Source: Candidatus Agathobaculum merdipullorum (GTDB taxonomy: Bacteria; Bacillota; Clostridia; Oscillospirales; Butyricicoccaceae). From it: 49,018 bases of DNA. Shown one piece after another: positions 8,508 through 17,043 of the stretch; position 1 is the first letter of the stretch; every line of letters starts with the position of its first letter. The stretch lies in contig DXDZ01000013.1 of assembly GCA_019115185.1 (NCBI GenBank), positions 1 through 49,018 on the forward strand, given 5' to 3'. Below the pieces are notes generated by a model. That model was not told the origin of the DNA. It did no database searches and saw nothing but the letters and a program-made list of their open reading frames with translations. The position numbers and the translations under genes are program-made.

Positions 8508-10807
8508 TCTTGCCCCTTCTGAATGCCCCAGAGCACCTTTTCCGGTGTAATCGGCAATTCACGATGCCAAACGCCGGTCGCGTGTGCGATGGCGTGCGCC
8601 AGCGCGGGCGACGGGGTGTTAATCACGATTTCACCGATCGACTTCGCGCCGAATGGGCCGCTCTGCTCATAGCTGGACTCAAATTCCACCCGCAGCTTGC
8701 CCATATCCAGCCGCGTCGGGATTTTGTACTGCATAAAGGAGTTTTCCGCGATGCGGCCGGTCGGCTCATAGGTCACATCCTCGAAAAGCGCCATGCCGAT
8801 ACCCTGCACGATGCCGCCCTCGGTCTGCACGCGGGCCAGCGCCGGGTTGACCGGCGTGCCGCAGTCCACGACCGCGACGTAATCCACCACGTCCACCTGT
8901 CCGGTCTCCTTGTCCAGCTCGATCTCGACCATGCCGACCATGAACGGCGGGGGCGAGACGGGCGACGAATGCGAAGCGGTCGCCTGCACGACGGTTTCGT
9001 TGCCGCACATCGACTTGGTGGCGATGTCAAACAGCGAGACTTCGCTCGTGCCATCGAGCTTTTTCACCGTGCGGCCTGCAAATTCGACCTCGTCCGTGCC
9101 GCAGCCCAGCATGTCCGCCGCAACCTTGCACAGATTTTCCTTGAGCTGCGCGCACGCCTTTTCGACCGCCTTGCCGGTGACATAGGTCGTCGAAGACGCA
9201 TACGAGCCGGAGTCATAGGGCGATGCATCTGAATCCGCGCCGAACACTGCGATATCATCCACCGAGCAATCTAAGCACTCAGCCGCCATCTGCGCCAGAA
9301 TGGTGTCGCAGCCCGTGCCCATATCCGCCGCACCGATCGACAGGTTGTAGAAGCCTTCGTCACTCAGCTTGATCGTAGCCGAACCGACATCCACGCCCGA
9401 GATGCCCGAGCCCTGCATCGCCATCGCCACGCCCGCGGTGCGCACCTTGCCGTTCCCCATGTCGCGCACGGGATACTTCTCATCCCAGCCGAACAGCTCC
9501 TTGCAGCGCGCCATGCAGCGGTCGAGCGCGCAGGCGTTCGCCTGCTCATTATAATACGCGGTCATGACCTGTCCCTCGCGCACCATATTGCGCTCGCGGA
9601 TGGCGACCGGGTCAATACCTAATCGGTCAGCCAGTTCACTGACCGCGCTTTCGACCGCGAAAATGCCCTGCGTCGCGCCGTAGCCGCGATACGCGCCCGC
9701 CGCCTGCACATTGGTGTATACCACATCGTAGGCAAAGCGGAACGCTTCGAGGTTGCCGGTGTAAAGCGGGATGGACTTGTGTCCGGACAGGCCGACCGTC
9801 GTCGGGCCATGTTCCCCGAACGCACCCGTGTTGGACAGGGTGTATACGTCAATCGCACGGATGACACCGTCCTTGTTCGCGCCAACGCGCACATGCACTT
9901 CCATTTCGTGCCGCGGCGAGCCCGCGATCTGGCTTTCCTCGCGGGAATAGATCATTTTCGCCGCCTTGCCGGTTTTCCATGTCACCAGCGCGGGATATAC
10001 CTCAGCGACCACCGACTGCTTTGCGCCGAAGCCGCCGCCGATGCGCGGTTTTTCCACGTGAATCTTGCTTTTCGGGATGTCCAGCGCGTTTGCGATGATG
10101 CGGCGCACATGGAACACGATCTGCGTCGAGGAAATGATGTGTAGCCGCCCGTAGTGGTCGATCTCGGTATAGGTGCGGAAGGTCTCCATCATCGCCTGCT
10201 GGCAAGCCTTGGTATGATAGGTGTGCTCCACGACCTCGTCGCAATCCGCCAGCACCGCGTCCACATCCCTGTCGCCGCAGGTGTCGCTCGCGCACAGGTT
10301 GCGCTGATTATCCGCCCCGACCGGGCAGAGCGAACGCCAGTTGTCCTCGGGATGCACCAGAATCTTGTTATCCTTCGCCGTGTGGAAGTCGAGCACCGGC
10401 TCGAGCACCTGATATTTCACTTTGATGAGTTTGAGCGCCTTATCAACCGCTTTTTCGCTCTCGCCCGCGACAATCGCCACCGCGTCGCCCACAAAGCGCA
10501 CGCGCTGATCGAGAATCAGCCGGTCATAGGGCGACGGCTCGGGGAAGGTCTGCCCCGCCATGGTGAACCGCTTCTGCGGCACATCCTTGTAAGTGAAAAT
10601 ACACTCGACGCCCGGTACTTTGCGCGCAATATCCGTGTTGATCTCTTCAATCAGCGCGTGCGCGTGTGGAGAGCGCAGCACCTTGACAATCAGACAGTCA
10701 TGTGGGGTCACGTCGTCCACATAGGCGGGCTTGCCCAGCAGCAGCTGCATTGCGTCCTTTTTGCGCACGGCCTTGTTCACCACGCGAAAATTCGTCTCCG
10801 CCATCAT
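8504..10807 (-). CDS. xdhA: Xanthine dehydrogenase-family molybdopterin-binding subunit
   Basis: The 767-residue catalytic subunit belongs to the xanthine oxidase family. It has the N-terminal a/b-hammerhead domain, with HAHALIEEI and a VPG motif, then the molybdopterin-binding domain. Recognisable motifs are RIGGGFGAKQS (about 245), GAYRGYGATQGIFAVES (about 350) and GMALFEDVTYEP near the end. It hydroxylates a purine or other aromatic heterocycle at the Mo centre and passes electrons to the Fe-S and FAD subunits encoded just upstream. It overlaps both neighbours by 4 bases. The purine substrate is inferred from the pbuX and xpt genes on the same element. Confidence 0.92.
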   Translation of the reverse strand: MMAETNFRVVNKAVRKKDAMQLLLGKPAYVDDVTPHDCLIVKVLRSPHAHALIEEINTDIARKVPGVECIFTYKDVPQKRFTMAGQTFPEPSPYDRLILDQRVRFVGDAVAIVAGESEKAVDKALKLIKVKYQVLEPVLDFHTAKDNKILVHPEDNWRSLCPVGADNQRNLCASDTCGDRDVDAVLADCDEVVEHTYHTKACQQAMMETFRTYTEIDHYGRLHIISSTQIVFHVRRIIANALDIPKSKIHVEKPRIGGGFGAKQSVVAEVYPALVTWKTGKAAKMIYSREESQIAGSPRHEMEVHVRVGANKDGVIRAIDVYTLSNTGAFGEHGPTTVGLSGHKSIPLYTGNLEAFRFAYDVVYTNVQAAGAYRGYGATQGIFAVESAVSELADRLGIDPVAIRERNMVREGQVMTAYYNEQANACALDRCMARCKELFGWDEKYPVRDMGNGKVRTAGVAMAMQGSGISGVDVGSATIKLSDEGFYNLSIGAADMGTGCDTILAQMAAECLDCSVDDIAVFGADSDASPYDSGSYASSTTYVTGKAVEKACAQLKENLCKVAADMLGCGTDEVEFAGRTVKKLDGTSEVSLFDIATKSMCGNETVVQATASHSSPVSPPPFMVGMVEIELDKETGQVDVVDYVAVVDCGTPVNPALARVQTEGGIVQGIGMALFEDVTYEPTGRIAENSFMQYKIPTRLDMGKLRVEFESSYEQSGPFGAKSIGEIVINTPSPALAHAIAHATGVWHRELPITPEKVLWGIQKGQE

Positions 10808-11265
10808 GCCTCCCCCTTTCGACTGTCCAGATAGGCGCGGATGCCGCGCAGCTGGCCCTCATAGCCCGAACAGCGGCACAGATTGCCCGCAAGATAGGCG
10901 CGGATTTCGTCGTCGGTCGGGTCGGGATTTTCGCGCAGAAGCGCGATCGTATTCATCACAAAGCCAGGGTTGCAGAAGCCGCACTGCTCCGCGCCTTGAT
11001 CGGCGATAAAGCCGACAAAATTCTCTGCTTCCTCCTGCAAACCCTCGAGCGTCTGCACCTGATGGCCTGCCGCGCGCGCTGCCAGCACGCTGCACGATAA
11101 CACCGGCGTGCCGTCCATCAGCACGGTGCACAGGCCGCAGTTTGCGGTTTCGCAGCCGCGCTTGACCGAATAGCAGCCATGCGCGCGCACAAAGTCAATC
11201 AGCAGTGTATCCGCGTCAATTTCGGCGGTCAGCGGCTTGCCGTTGAGTGTCAGTTTGATCTCCAT
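10804..11265 (-). CDS. xdhC: XDH-family 2Fe-2S subunit
   Basis: The 153-residue small subunit binds two [2Fe-2S] clusters. The N-terminal ferredoxin-type cysteines are in RGCETANCGLCTV (about 38-50) with a further Cys in LSCSV; the helical domain has CGFCNPGF and CRCSGYE. It relays electrons between the Mo subunit and the FAD subunit. The ATG at 11265 starts MEIKLTLNGKP, typical for the family. It sits 3 bases after the FAD-subunit gene and overlaps the catalytic-subunit gene by 4 bases, so the three are translationally linked. Subunit letters differ between naming schemes. Confidence 0.92.
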   Translation of the reverse strand: MEIKLTLNGKPLTAEIDADTLLIDFVRAHGCYSVKRGCETANCGLCTVLMDGTPVLSCSVLAARAAGHQVQTLEGLQEEAENFVGFIADQGAEQCGFCNPGFVMNTIALLRENPDPTDDEIRAYLAGNLCRCSGYEGQLRGIRAYLDSRKGEA

Positions 11266-11268
11266 GCC

Positions 11269-12072
11269 TTAGCCCTCCTTTGCCAGTGCGAGCGCCGCGC
11301 GGCGCACCAGCACCTTGCAGATCTCGCGCCGATAGTCCGCGCTGCCGCGCATATTGCCGGCGAGCGCTGCGCGGGACGCGATATCCTCCGCGAAGGCGCG
11401 CGCGCTTTCCTCGGTGATGCCCTGCGCAAGCAATCCCTTGTCGTCCGCGAACACGGCCGCAGGCATGGGGCGCGCGCCAACGACGCAGGTGTACGCCCCG
11501 CCCTGCGCGGCAAGCGCCACGGTCAGCGCGGGGAAATCGGTCGAAATGTTGCGCTGCGACAGGTACACCACTCGCCGTGCCGTCTTTGGCACGATGACCT
11601 CAGTGAGGATATCGCGCGTCGTACGCGGCAGCGCCGCAAAGTCCGCAAGCGGCATTTCGCCCGCATGATGCAGCTTTACCCGCGCGTCCAGCGCGAGGAA
11701 CAGCGTCAGCACATCGGAAAAGCCGAACCGGCCCCACAGGCTGCCGCCGAGCGTCGCGCAGTTGCGGAACTGCACGCCGACAATGTGCTTGACCGCCTCC
11801 TCCATCGCGCCCTGCGTGAGTTTGGCAAATCCTTCGTGTAGCTCCAGCGCGCGCAGCGGCACCATCGCGCCGATGCGGTATTCGGTTTCGGTTTCCTCGA
11901 TTTTGTCCAGTCCCAAATCGCACAGGTCGATCGCCGTGCCGACCTGCCGCCGGTGCATCTTGAGCCACAGCATGCCGCCCAGCACCACATTATTTTTCTT
12001 CTGGCAAAGTGTATATGCTTCGTCCAGGCTCTGCGCCCGCACATATTGATTGATCGAAAGCACCTTTCCCAT
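11269..12072 (-). CDS. xdhB: XDH-family FAD-binding subunit
   Basis: The 267-residue protein is the FAD-binding (CO dehydrogenase flavoprotein-like) subunit of the molybdenum hydroxylase. A glycine-containing flavin-binding segment appears as VVLGGMLWLKMH near residue 28, and CATLGGSLWGRFGFSD near residue 104 matches the second flavin contact of the family. The start at 12072 follows GAGG; the longer frame to 12123 has no signal. It is the first gene of the operon FAD - FeS - Mo - mocA, with a promoter about 100 bases upstream. Confidence 0.9.
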   Translation of the reverse strand: MGKVLSINQYVRAQSLDEAYTLCQKKNNVVLGGMLWLKMHRRQVGTAIDLCDLGLDKIEETETEYRIGAMVPLRALELHEGFAKLTQGAMEEAVKHIVGVQFRNCATLGGSLWGRFGFSDVLTLFLALDARVKLHHAGEMPLADFAALPRTTRDILTEVIVPKTARRVVYLSQRNISTDFPALTVALAAQGGAYTCVVGARPMPAAVFADDKGLLAQGITEESARAFAEDIASRAALAGNMRGSADYRREICKVLVRRAALALAKEG

Positions 12073-12168
12073 CCTTCCGTCCTCATTTTCCCGTATCCTG
12101 TCTTTTGGCCTTGGGTTACACACGGCTGTCCTGCCGTCATGGTTGGTTTTTCGGTCTGCTTTGCAGTC

Positions 12169-12196
12169 ATTATATCATAGAAAGCAGGTTTTCCAA
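12169..12196 (-). promoter_or_regulatory. Promoter of the XDH operon
   Basis: On the minus strand TTGGAA (12191-12196) and a perfect TATAAT (12169-12174) are separated by 16 bases. The site lies between the divergent XDH and MATE genes. I saw no purine-riboswitch core in this intergenic stretch. Confidence 0.6.
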
Positions 12197-12331
12197 AGCG
12201 CTTTCCACGATTTTTCCACAGAAACCGCGTTTGTGCTTTATACCGCTTGACTTTGCTCTCAAATCATACTATACTTTAGGCAATTTACCCCCGGCCGATT
12301 TTTACCAAATTTCAACAGGAGGTGCGCGATC

Positions 12332-13681
12332 ATGCCGGAAAACAACGCACTGGCGCGGCAGTTCACCCTGCCCTCGCTGATGCGCTTTGCGCTGCCCAAT
12401 ATCATTATGATGGTTTTTCTCTCCATGTATACCATTGTGGACGGAATGTTTATCTCCCGCTATGTCGGCACGCTGGCACTGAGCGCCGTCAATATGACCT
12501 ATCCGCTCAACTGCTTGGAAATGGCGCTGGGCATCATGCTCGCCTCGGGCGGCAGCGCGATCATCGCGCGGCAACTGGGCGAAGGCGAGGAGGACAAAGC
12601 GCGGCACAACTTTTCTTTCCTGATTACGGTGTCGGTTGCGGTCAGTCTGGTGTTCCTGCTGGCGGGCGTTTTCACACTCGATCCGATTATTTCCGCGCTC
12701 GGCGCGAGCAAAGCACAGTTTGACCTGTGCCGCATCTACGCACGTATTCTTCTGCTGTTTTCGCCTGCGTTTTTCCTGCAAACCGCATTCCAGACGCTGT
12801 TCATCACGGCAGGACGGCCCGGACTGGGCCTCGCGGCGACCGTGGGCGGCGGTCTGACCAACATTGTGCTGGATTATGTGTTCATCGCGCGCCTGCATTG
12901 GGGCATCGCGGGTGCAGCCATCGCCACCGGACTGGGCTACCTGGTGCCCGCCGTGGTCGGACTGATCTTTTTCTCGTGCAACCGGCGCGGCACGCTGTTT
13001 TTCGTCCGCCCGCGCGCAGACGGACGCATGCTGTTGTTTGCCTGCGCCAACGGCTCGTCCGAAATGGTCACCAACATCGCAAACGCCATCACGACCTATC
13101 TGTTCAACCTGATTTTCCTGCACTACTGGGGGGAGGACGGCGTCGCGTCCATCACTATCGTTCTGTATTTCCAGTTTGTGTTCACCGCGGTGTTTTTCGG
13201 CTTTTCCATGGGTGTTGCGCCCGTGTTCAGCTACAAATACGGTGCGCAGGACGCGCCGCAGCTGCGGCGGCTGTTCCGCTACTGCATCGGTTTTGTGCTC
13301 CTGTGCTCGGTGTTCTGCACCGTACTGTCGCTCCTCGTCATCCGGCCGTGCCTTGCGCTGTTCACCGCGACCGACAGCCGCGTGTTTGCCATCACAATCG
13401 AGGGCTTCCCGATTTACGCGGTCTCCTTCCTGTTCATGGGCGTGAGCATTTTCGCGTCCTCGCTGTTCACCGCCTTTTCAGACGGCCGCGTGTCCGCCAT
13501 CATCTCCTTTACGCGCACACTGGTGTTTCTGGTCGGTATGCTGCTGCTGTTTCCCTTCCTGCTGGGAGAAATCGGCGTATGGCTGGCGGTTCCCGCAGCC
13601 GAACTGCTCGGCATTGTGGTCTCCATCTGTTATCTGGTCCGTCTGCGCGGCGTATATCACTACGGCGCAGCAAATGAATAG
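12332..13681 (+). CDS. MATE family efflux transporter
   Basis: The 449-residue integral membrane protein has about 12 hydrophobic segments in two repeated halves. The N-terminal MATE signature includes NIIMMVFLSMYTIVDGMFIS and LASGGSAIIARQLGEGE. MATE proteins export cationic or aromatic compounds in exchange for H+ or Na+. The start is the ATG after ACAGGAGGTG. It is divergent from the XDH operon and faces the purine permease. Export of a purine or of an oxidised product is a guess from context; drug export is the usual annotation. Confidence 0.92.
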   Translation: MPENNALARQFTLPSLMRFALPNIIMMVFLSMYTIVDGMFISRYVGTLALSAVNMTYPLNCLEMALGIMLASGGSAIIARQLGEGEEDKARHNFSFLITVSVAVSLVFLLAGVFTLDPIISALGASKAQFDLCRIYARILLLFSPAFFLQTAFQTLFITAGRPGLGLAATVGGGLTNIVLDYVFIARLHWGIAGAAIATGLGYLVPAVVGLIFFSCNRRGTLFFVRPRADGRMLLFACANGSSEMVTNIANAITTYLFNLIFLHYWGEDGVASITIVLYFQFVFTAVFFGFSMGVAPVFSYKYGAQDAPQLRRLFRYCIGFVLLCSVFCTVLSLLVIRPCLALFTATDSRVFAITIEGFPIYAVSFLFMGVSIFASSLFTAFSDGRVSAIISFTRTLVFLVGMLLLFPFLLGEIGVWLAVPAAELLGIVVSICYLVRLRGVYHYGAANE

Positions 13682-13716
13682 AAAAAGCTCCTCCGCTTTG
13701 ATGCAGAGGAGCTTTT
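13682..13716. terminator. Bidirectional terminator between MATE and permease genes
   Basis: AAAAAGCTCCTC (13682-13693) pairs with GAGGAGCTTTT (13706-13716), with A and T tracts on both sides, so it can end transcription from either convergent gene. Confidence 0.8.
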
Positions 13717-13731
13717 GCGTTTCACAAAACC

Positions 13732-15165
13732 TTAGTTTTCTGCCGGTTTGTCCTTGGGCAGCAGAATATTCAGCACGATAGCAACGAACGCCGCCGGAAC
13801 GATGCCCGAACCGCCGAACACCAGCTGCACCGCCTGCGGCAGGCCGGCCAGCACCGCGCTGTTCGCGCCGAGACCGTAGCCCAGACCGAGCGCCACGGAT
13901 ACGATGGTCATACGGCGCGCCGTCAGCGGCTCACGGGTGATGAGCTGGATACCGCTCATCACGATGGACGAGAACATGATGACCGCCGCGCCGCCAAGCA
14001 CGCTCTGCGGCATGATGGACACCACCGCCGCCAGCTTGGGGAACAGGCCGCACAGAATGAGGAACACCGCGCCGCACGCCAGCGCAAAGCGGTTGACAAC
14101 CTTGGTCATCGTGACCAGACCGACGTTCTGGCTGAACGAGGTGTTAGGCAGCACGCCGAAGATGGCGGCGAAAGAAGAACCGAGACCGTCGCAGATGATG
14201 CCGCCGGACAGTTCCTTGTCGGTCGCCTCGCGGCCCATACCGCCTTCCATCACGCCCGAAATGTCGCCCACGGTCTCGACCGCGGTGACGATGAACATAA
14301 TCATGACAGGTGCAATCGCACGCACGTCAAACACAATCGGCACCGGCATAATCTCCGGCACAGCAAACCAGCTGGCCTGCGCCACCTTGTCCCAGTTTAG
14401 CACCCACGCCTTTGTGTACTCCACGCCCTCGGCGGTCACGCCGGTCGGGGACAGGAACAGCGGCAGCACCGCGCACAGCACATAACCGAAAATGATGCCC
14501 AGCAGAATGCACGAGTAGCTGAGCACGCCCTTGGTGCAGTGCTTGAAGATCAGGATGACCACCAGCACCGCCAGCGCAATCAGCAGGTTTTCGACCGAGC
14601 CGTAGTCCTTCGCGCCCGAGCCGCCGCCAAACGAGGCAACGCCTACGCTGATCAGCGACAGGCCGATAGACAGCACGACCGTGCCGGTCACGACCGCAGG
14701 GAAAAACCGGCGCAGCGGCTTGAGGAAGAAGCCCAGAACGCCTTCAAACAGGCCGCCGATGATGGACGCACCCATCATCGCGCCGTAAGCGAGAATGCCG
14801 CCGCCCATGACGTTGGCCACGCTCTGGAACACGCCGATAAAGCCCGAGCTGGTGCCCATGATAATCGGCACCTTGCCGCCGATCGGCCCGATGGCGAACA
14901 GCTGCACCAGCGTTACAATACCCGCGATCAGCATCGCGTTCTGCAACAGCGATACCTGAATCGCCGCGAACTGCTCCGCGTCGCTCATCGCGGCACATGC
15001 GCTCGTGATAATCAGGATGGGCGTTAAGTTGCCCACAAACATTGCCAGCACGTGCTGAAGGCCCAGCGGAATCGCCTGTCCCAGCGGCAGCTTGGCAAGA
15101 AAGTCATACGGTCCGAAAAACTTCTTTTCCGACGCCGCACCGTTTTGCTGCTTTTCTTTTTCCAT
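13732..15165 (-). CDS. pbuX: NCS2-family xanthine/uracil permease
   Basis: The 477-residue membrane protein belongs to the nucleobase-cation symporter-2 family. It starts MEKEKQQNG after a GGAGG-type site and has about 12-14 hydrophobic segments. Family landmarks are LPLGQAIPLGLQHVLAMF in TM1 and the MIMFIVTAVETVGDISGV and GLGSSFAAIFGVLPNTSFSQN segments, which hold the conserved Glu and Asn of the transport site. It imports a purine such as xanthine. It lies upstream-to-downstream after xpt on the same strand, reminiscent of the common xpt-pbuX pair, although 238 bases separate them here. Confidence 0.9.
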   Translation of the reverse strand: MEKEKQQNGAASEKKFFGPYDFLAKLPLGQAIPLGLQHVLAMFVGNLTPILIITSACAAMSDAEQFAAIQVSLLQNAMLIAGIVTLVQLFAIGPIGGKVPIIMGTSSGFIGVFQSVANVMGGGILAYGAMMGASIIGGLFEGVLGFFLKPLRRFFPAVVTGTVVLSIGLSLISVGVASFGGGSGAKDYGSVENLLIALAVLVVILIFKHCTKGVLSYSCILLGIIFGYVLCAVLPLFLSPTGVTAEGVEYTKAWVLNWDKVAQASWFAVPEIMPVPIVFDVRAIAPVMIMFIVTAVETVGDISGVMEGGMGREATDKELSGGIICDGLGSSFAAIFGVLPNTSFSQNVGLVTMTKVVNRFALACGAVFLILCGLFPKLAAVVSIMPQSVLGGAAVIMFSSIVMSGIQLITREPLTARRMTIVSVALGLGYGLGANSAVLAGLPQAVQLVFGGSGIVPAAFVAIVLNILLPKDKPAEN

Positions 15166-15365
15166 TTTATCCTCCCTGCTTACCGTTTTGTGAAATGAAG
15201 CGTTTTTATTATAACAAAAACCGGCGCATGCTCCCACCTGCTTTTGCTGTTTTTTTGCCCCAAACCCGCATTTTCTACAAATAAGCCAACAGACCGCTTA
15301 TCAAAGCGCCTTCTCTTGTCTTGTTTGACGCAATGCGCCGCCGCATCCGCTTTGCCGCAAAAGAC

Positions 15366-15390
15366 AAAACCGGCTGCTTGAGCCGGTTTT
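15366..15390 (-). terminator. Terminator after xpt
   Basis: AAAACCGGCT (15366-15375) pairs perfectly with AGCCGGTTTT (15381-15390). It lies 14 bases beyond the xpt stop on the minus strand. The 238-base gap between xpt and pbuX shows no other feature. Confidence 0.7.
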
Positions 15391-15403
15391 GTTTGATTTT
15401 TGC

Positions 15404-15982
15404 TCAGTCCCGGAAGCGCACGGTCTGGGTTGCCGCATCCATACCGTCCACAATTGCCAGCGACTCGACGCGCAGCCCCTTTTCGCGCAGCATCTTGCCG
15501 CCGCACTGGAAGCCCTTTTCAATAACGATGCCAATGCCCGCGACATTGGCGTGCGCCGCTTCGATGATCTGGCACAGACCCATCGCCGCGCAGCCGTTGG
15601 CGAGAAAATCGTCGATAATCAGCACATTTTCGCCAGGCTGCAAAAACCGGCTGGCCACAATGACCTCATACTTGCGCTTGTGTGTAAACGATTCGATCGG
15701 CGCGGACAGCATGGTGCCATCCAGATTGATCGACTGCGACTTTTTGGCAAACACCACCGGCACGCCAAAATACTGCGCCGCAATCGCCGCAATACCAATG
15801 CCGGAGGCCTCGATGGTCAGGATCTTGTCGATCTTGACATCAGCAAAGCGCCGCTTGAATTCCTTCCCGATCTCGTTGAACAGCTCAATATCCATCTGGT
15901 GATTGAGGAAATTATCCACCTTCAGCACATTTCCCTCTTTAATGACGCCGTCTTTCCTGATTCGTTCTTTCAAAAGTTCCAT
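15404..15982 (-). CDS. xpt: Xanthine phosphoribosyltransferase
   Basis: The 192-residue type I phosphoribosyltransferase begins [12 protein letters not shown] and continues with a [13 protein letters not shown] segment, as in bacterial Xpt. The PRPP-binding loop is [13 protein letters not shown] near residues 125-137. It converts xanthine and PRPP to XMP in purine salvage. The start at 15982 follows AAGGAAGAG; a longer frame adds a basic stretch without a signal. It is the last gene inside the right end of the asnB element, about 120 bases from the att arm. The usual guanine riboswitch upstream was looked for and not found. Confidence 0.93.
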   Translation of the reverse strand: MELLKERIRKDGVIKEGNVLKVDNFLNHQMDIELFNEIGKEFKRRFADVKIDKILTIEASGIGIAAIAAQYFGVPVVFAKKSQSINLDGTMLSAPIESFTHKRKYEVIVASRFLQPGENVLIIDDFLANGCAAMGLCQIIEAAHANVAGIGIVIEKGFQCGGKMLREKGLRVESLAIVDGMDAATQTVRFRD

Positions 15983-16096
15983 GTTCTTGCTCTTCCTTGT
16001 CCGTTTCATCCTCATATGTTCTTTTTAAAAGCATAACATTTTTCGCGCGCGCTGTATAGCTTTTTTTCACGGATTTTTTACATATTCCTGATTTTT

Positions 16097-16561
16097 ATGA
16101 TTCGGTATCCTTCTGCAACGCGGCTCGACCGCAAGGACCGCATGAGCATGTATTCCGGTTTGGAGGTGCGCGTGCCCTTCTGCGACCACCGCATTGTGGA
16201 GTACGCCTACAATATGCCGTGGGATTTCAAGGCGCTGGAAGGCCGGGAAAAAGGCATTGTGCGCCGCGCATTTGCGCACGAACTGCCGGAGGAAATCGTC
16301 CTGCGCAAGAAAAGTCCCTATCCCAAGACCTTCCACCCAGCCTATACCCGCCTGTGCGCGGACTATGTCCGCCGCATTTTTGAGGACAGCGACTCCATTG
16401 CCGCGCATCTGTTTAACCATGCCGCAGTCCAAGCGCTTATGGAAAAGCCAGAAAGTCTGGCGGAACCGTGGTATGGTCAGCTCATGCGCACCCCGCAGAT
16501 TTTCGCCTACATCATCCAGATCGACCGCTGGCTGCGGCAGTACAAGGTGCGGCTGGTATGA
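16097..16561 (+). pseudogene. asnB: Asparagine synthase, 3' part, cut off by the element
   Basis: The first ten codons of this open frame come from the element; from CTCGAC (16124) onward it is the C-terminal end of an asparagine synthase. LDRKDRMSMYSGLEVRVPF, DHRIVEYAYNMPWDFK and VLRKKSPYPKTFHP are typical of the AsnB synthase domain. The frame continues that of 3976-5372. It has no ribosome binding site of its own, so it is probably not made as a useful protein while the element is present. The start of the next gene lies 38 bases downstream. Confidence 0.88.
16103..16121 (-). repeat. Right att arm (attR) of the asnB element
   Basis: CGGTATCCTTCTGCAACGC matches the reverse complement of 5378-5396 at 18 of 19 positions. 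It lies one base from the GCTCGA core at 16123-16128, where asnB resumes. Confidence 0.85.
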
Positions 16562-16599
16562 TCCAGCCGCCCATCCCGCCCCACAAGGAGGTTTTGCCC

Positions 16600-17037
16600 A
16601 TGCCCAATCCCACAAAAGATTCTGCCGTGCTGCGCGTGGTCGTCACGACCGCACTCGGCGCGCTGCCGCTGGCCGACGCCTCGGTCACGGTATCGACCGC
16701 CGCGGACGAGACCGGCGCGCGCGAGCTGCTCTACTCGGTGCGCACGGACGCGGGCGGCATGACGCCGCCCATGACGCTGCCCACCCCGCCGCGCTCCAAC
16801 TCCATGACGCCGGACGGCGGCCTGCCCTATGCGGTCTATACAGTCGAAGTCGCGCGTCCGGGCTACACCCCAGTCACCGCGCTGCATGTGACCATGTTTT
16901 CCGGCGTGCCCGCCGTGCTGCCCGTGGCGCTCACGCCGCTGCCGGAAAACCAATTCTCCGCCCAGACCGACCTAACCGCCACGGGCGAGCCGCAGGTGCT
17001 GTACCACGACCAAACCAATCCCAATGCAGAGGAGTGA
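16600..17037 (+). CDS. Carboxypeptidase-regulatory/CnaB-like beta-sandwich protein
   Basis: The 145-residue protein starts at ATG 16600 after AAGGAGG. It has the pattern of a carboxypeptidase-regulatory-like or CnaB beta-sandwich: ADASVTVSTAADETG, a middle proline-rich stretch (TPPMTLPTPP), then YAVYTVEVARPGYTPVTA and FSGVPAVLPVALTPL. There is no signal peptide or membrane segment. It is followed after 6 bases by the SpoIID-like gene, so it is probably part of that complex or structure. Such domains often act as structural modules in envelope proteins. The exact role is unknown. Confidence 0.65.
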   Translation: MPNPTKDSAVLRVVVTTALGALPLADASVTVSTAADETGARELLYSVRTDAGGMTPPMTLPTPPRSNSMTPDGGLPYAVYTVEVARPGYTPVTALHVTMFSGVPAVLPVALTPLPENQFSAQTDLTATGEPQVLYHDQTNPNAEE

Positions 17038-17043
17038 TCCGCT

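Larger units (their letters stand above)
5373..16128. mobile_element. 10.76-kb serine-recombinase element integrated in asnB
   Basis: The element interrupts asnB exactly in frame. Both junctions carry GCTCGA (5367-5372 and 16123-16128). Just inside the ends lie 19-base inverted arms, 5378-5396 and 16103-16121, that differ at one position. Joining the inner ends gives an attP with these arms around a 12-base centre, GGCTCGAAGGAA, whose middle dinucleotide GA is inside the shared core. This is the geometry expected for a large serine recombinase, and such a gene lies near the left end. No transposase or conjugation gene is present. Cargo: a membrane protein, a purine-oxidation operon, a MATE pump, a purine permease and xpt. 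Confidence 0.85.

Noticed and set aside
15983..16102. Guanine/purine riboswitch upstream of xpt
   Set aside because: The conserved core (TATAA, the loops and the three-way junction sequence) is absent in the ~120 bases between xpt and the att arm.
5373..16128. Composite transposon or DDE transposon as the source of the asnB insertion
   Set aside because: No transposase or IS ends; the inverted arms joined around a GA-centred core fit serine-recombinase attP better.
5367..16128. Assembly misjoin as the reason for the split asnB
   Set aside because: The identical core, the 18/19 inverted arms, exact frame phase and a nearby recombinase are not expected from a misjoin; it cannot be fully excluded without reads.
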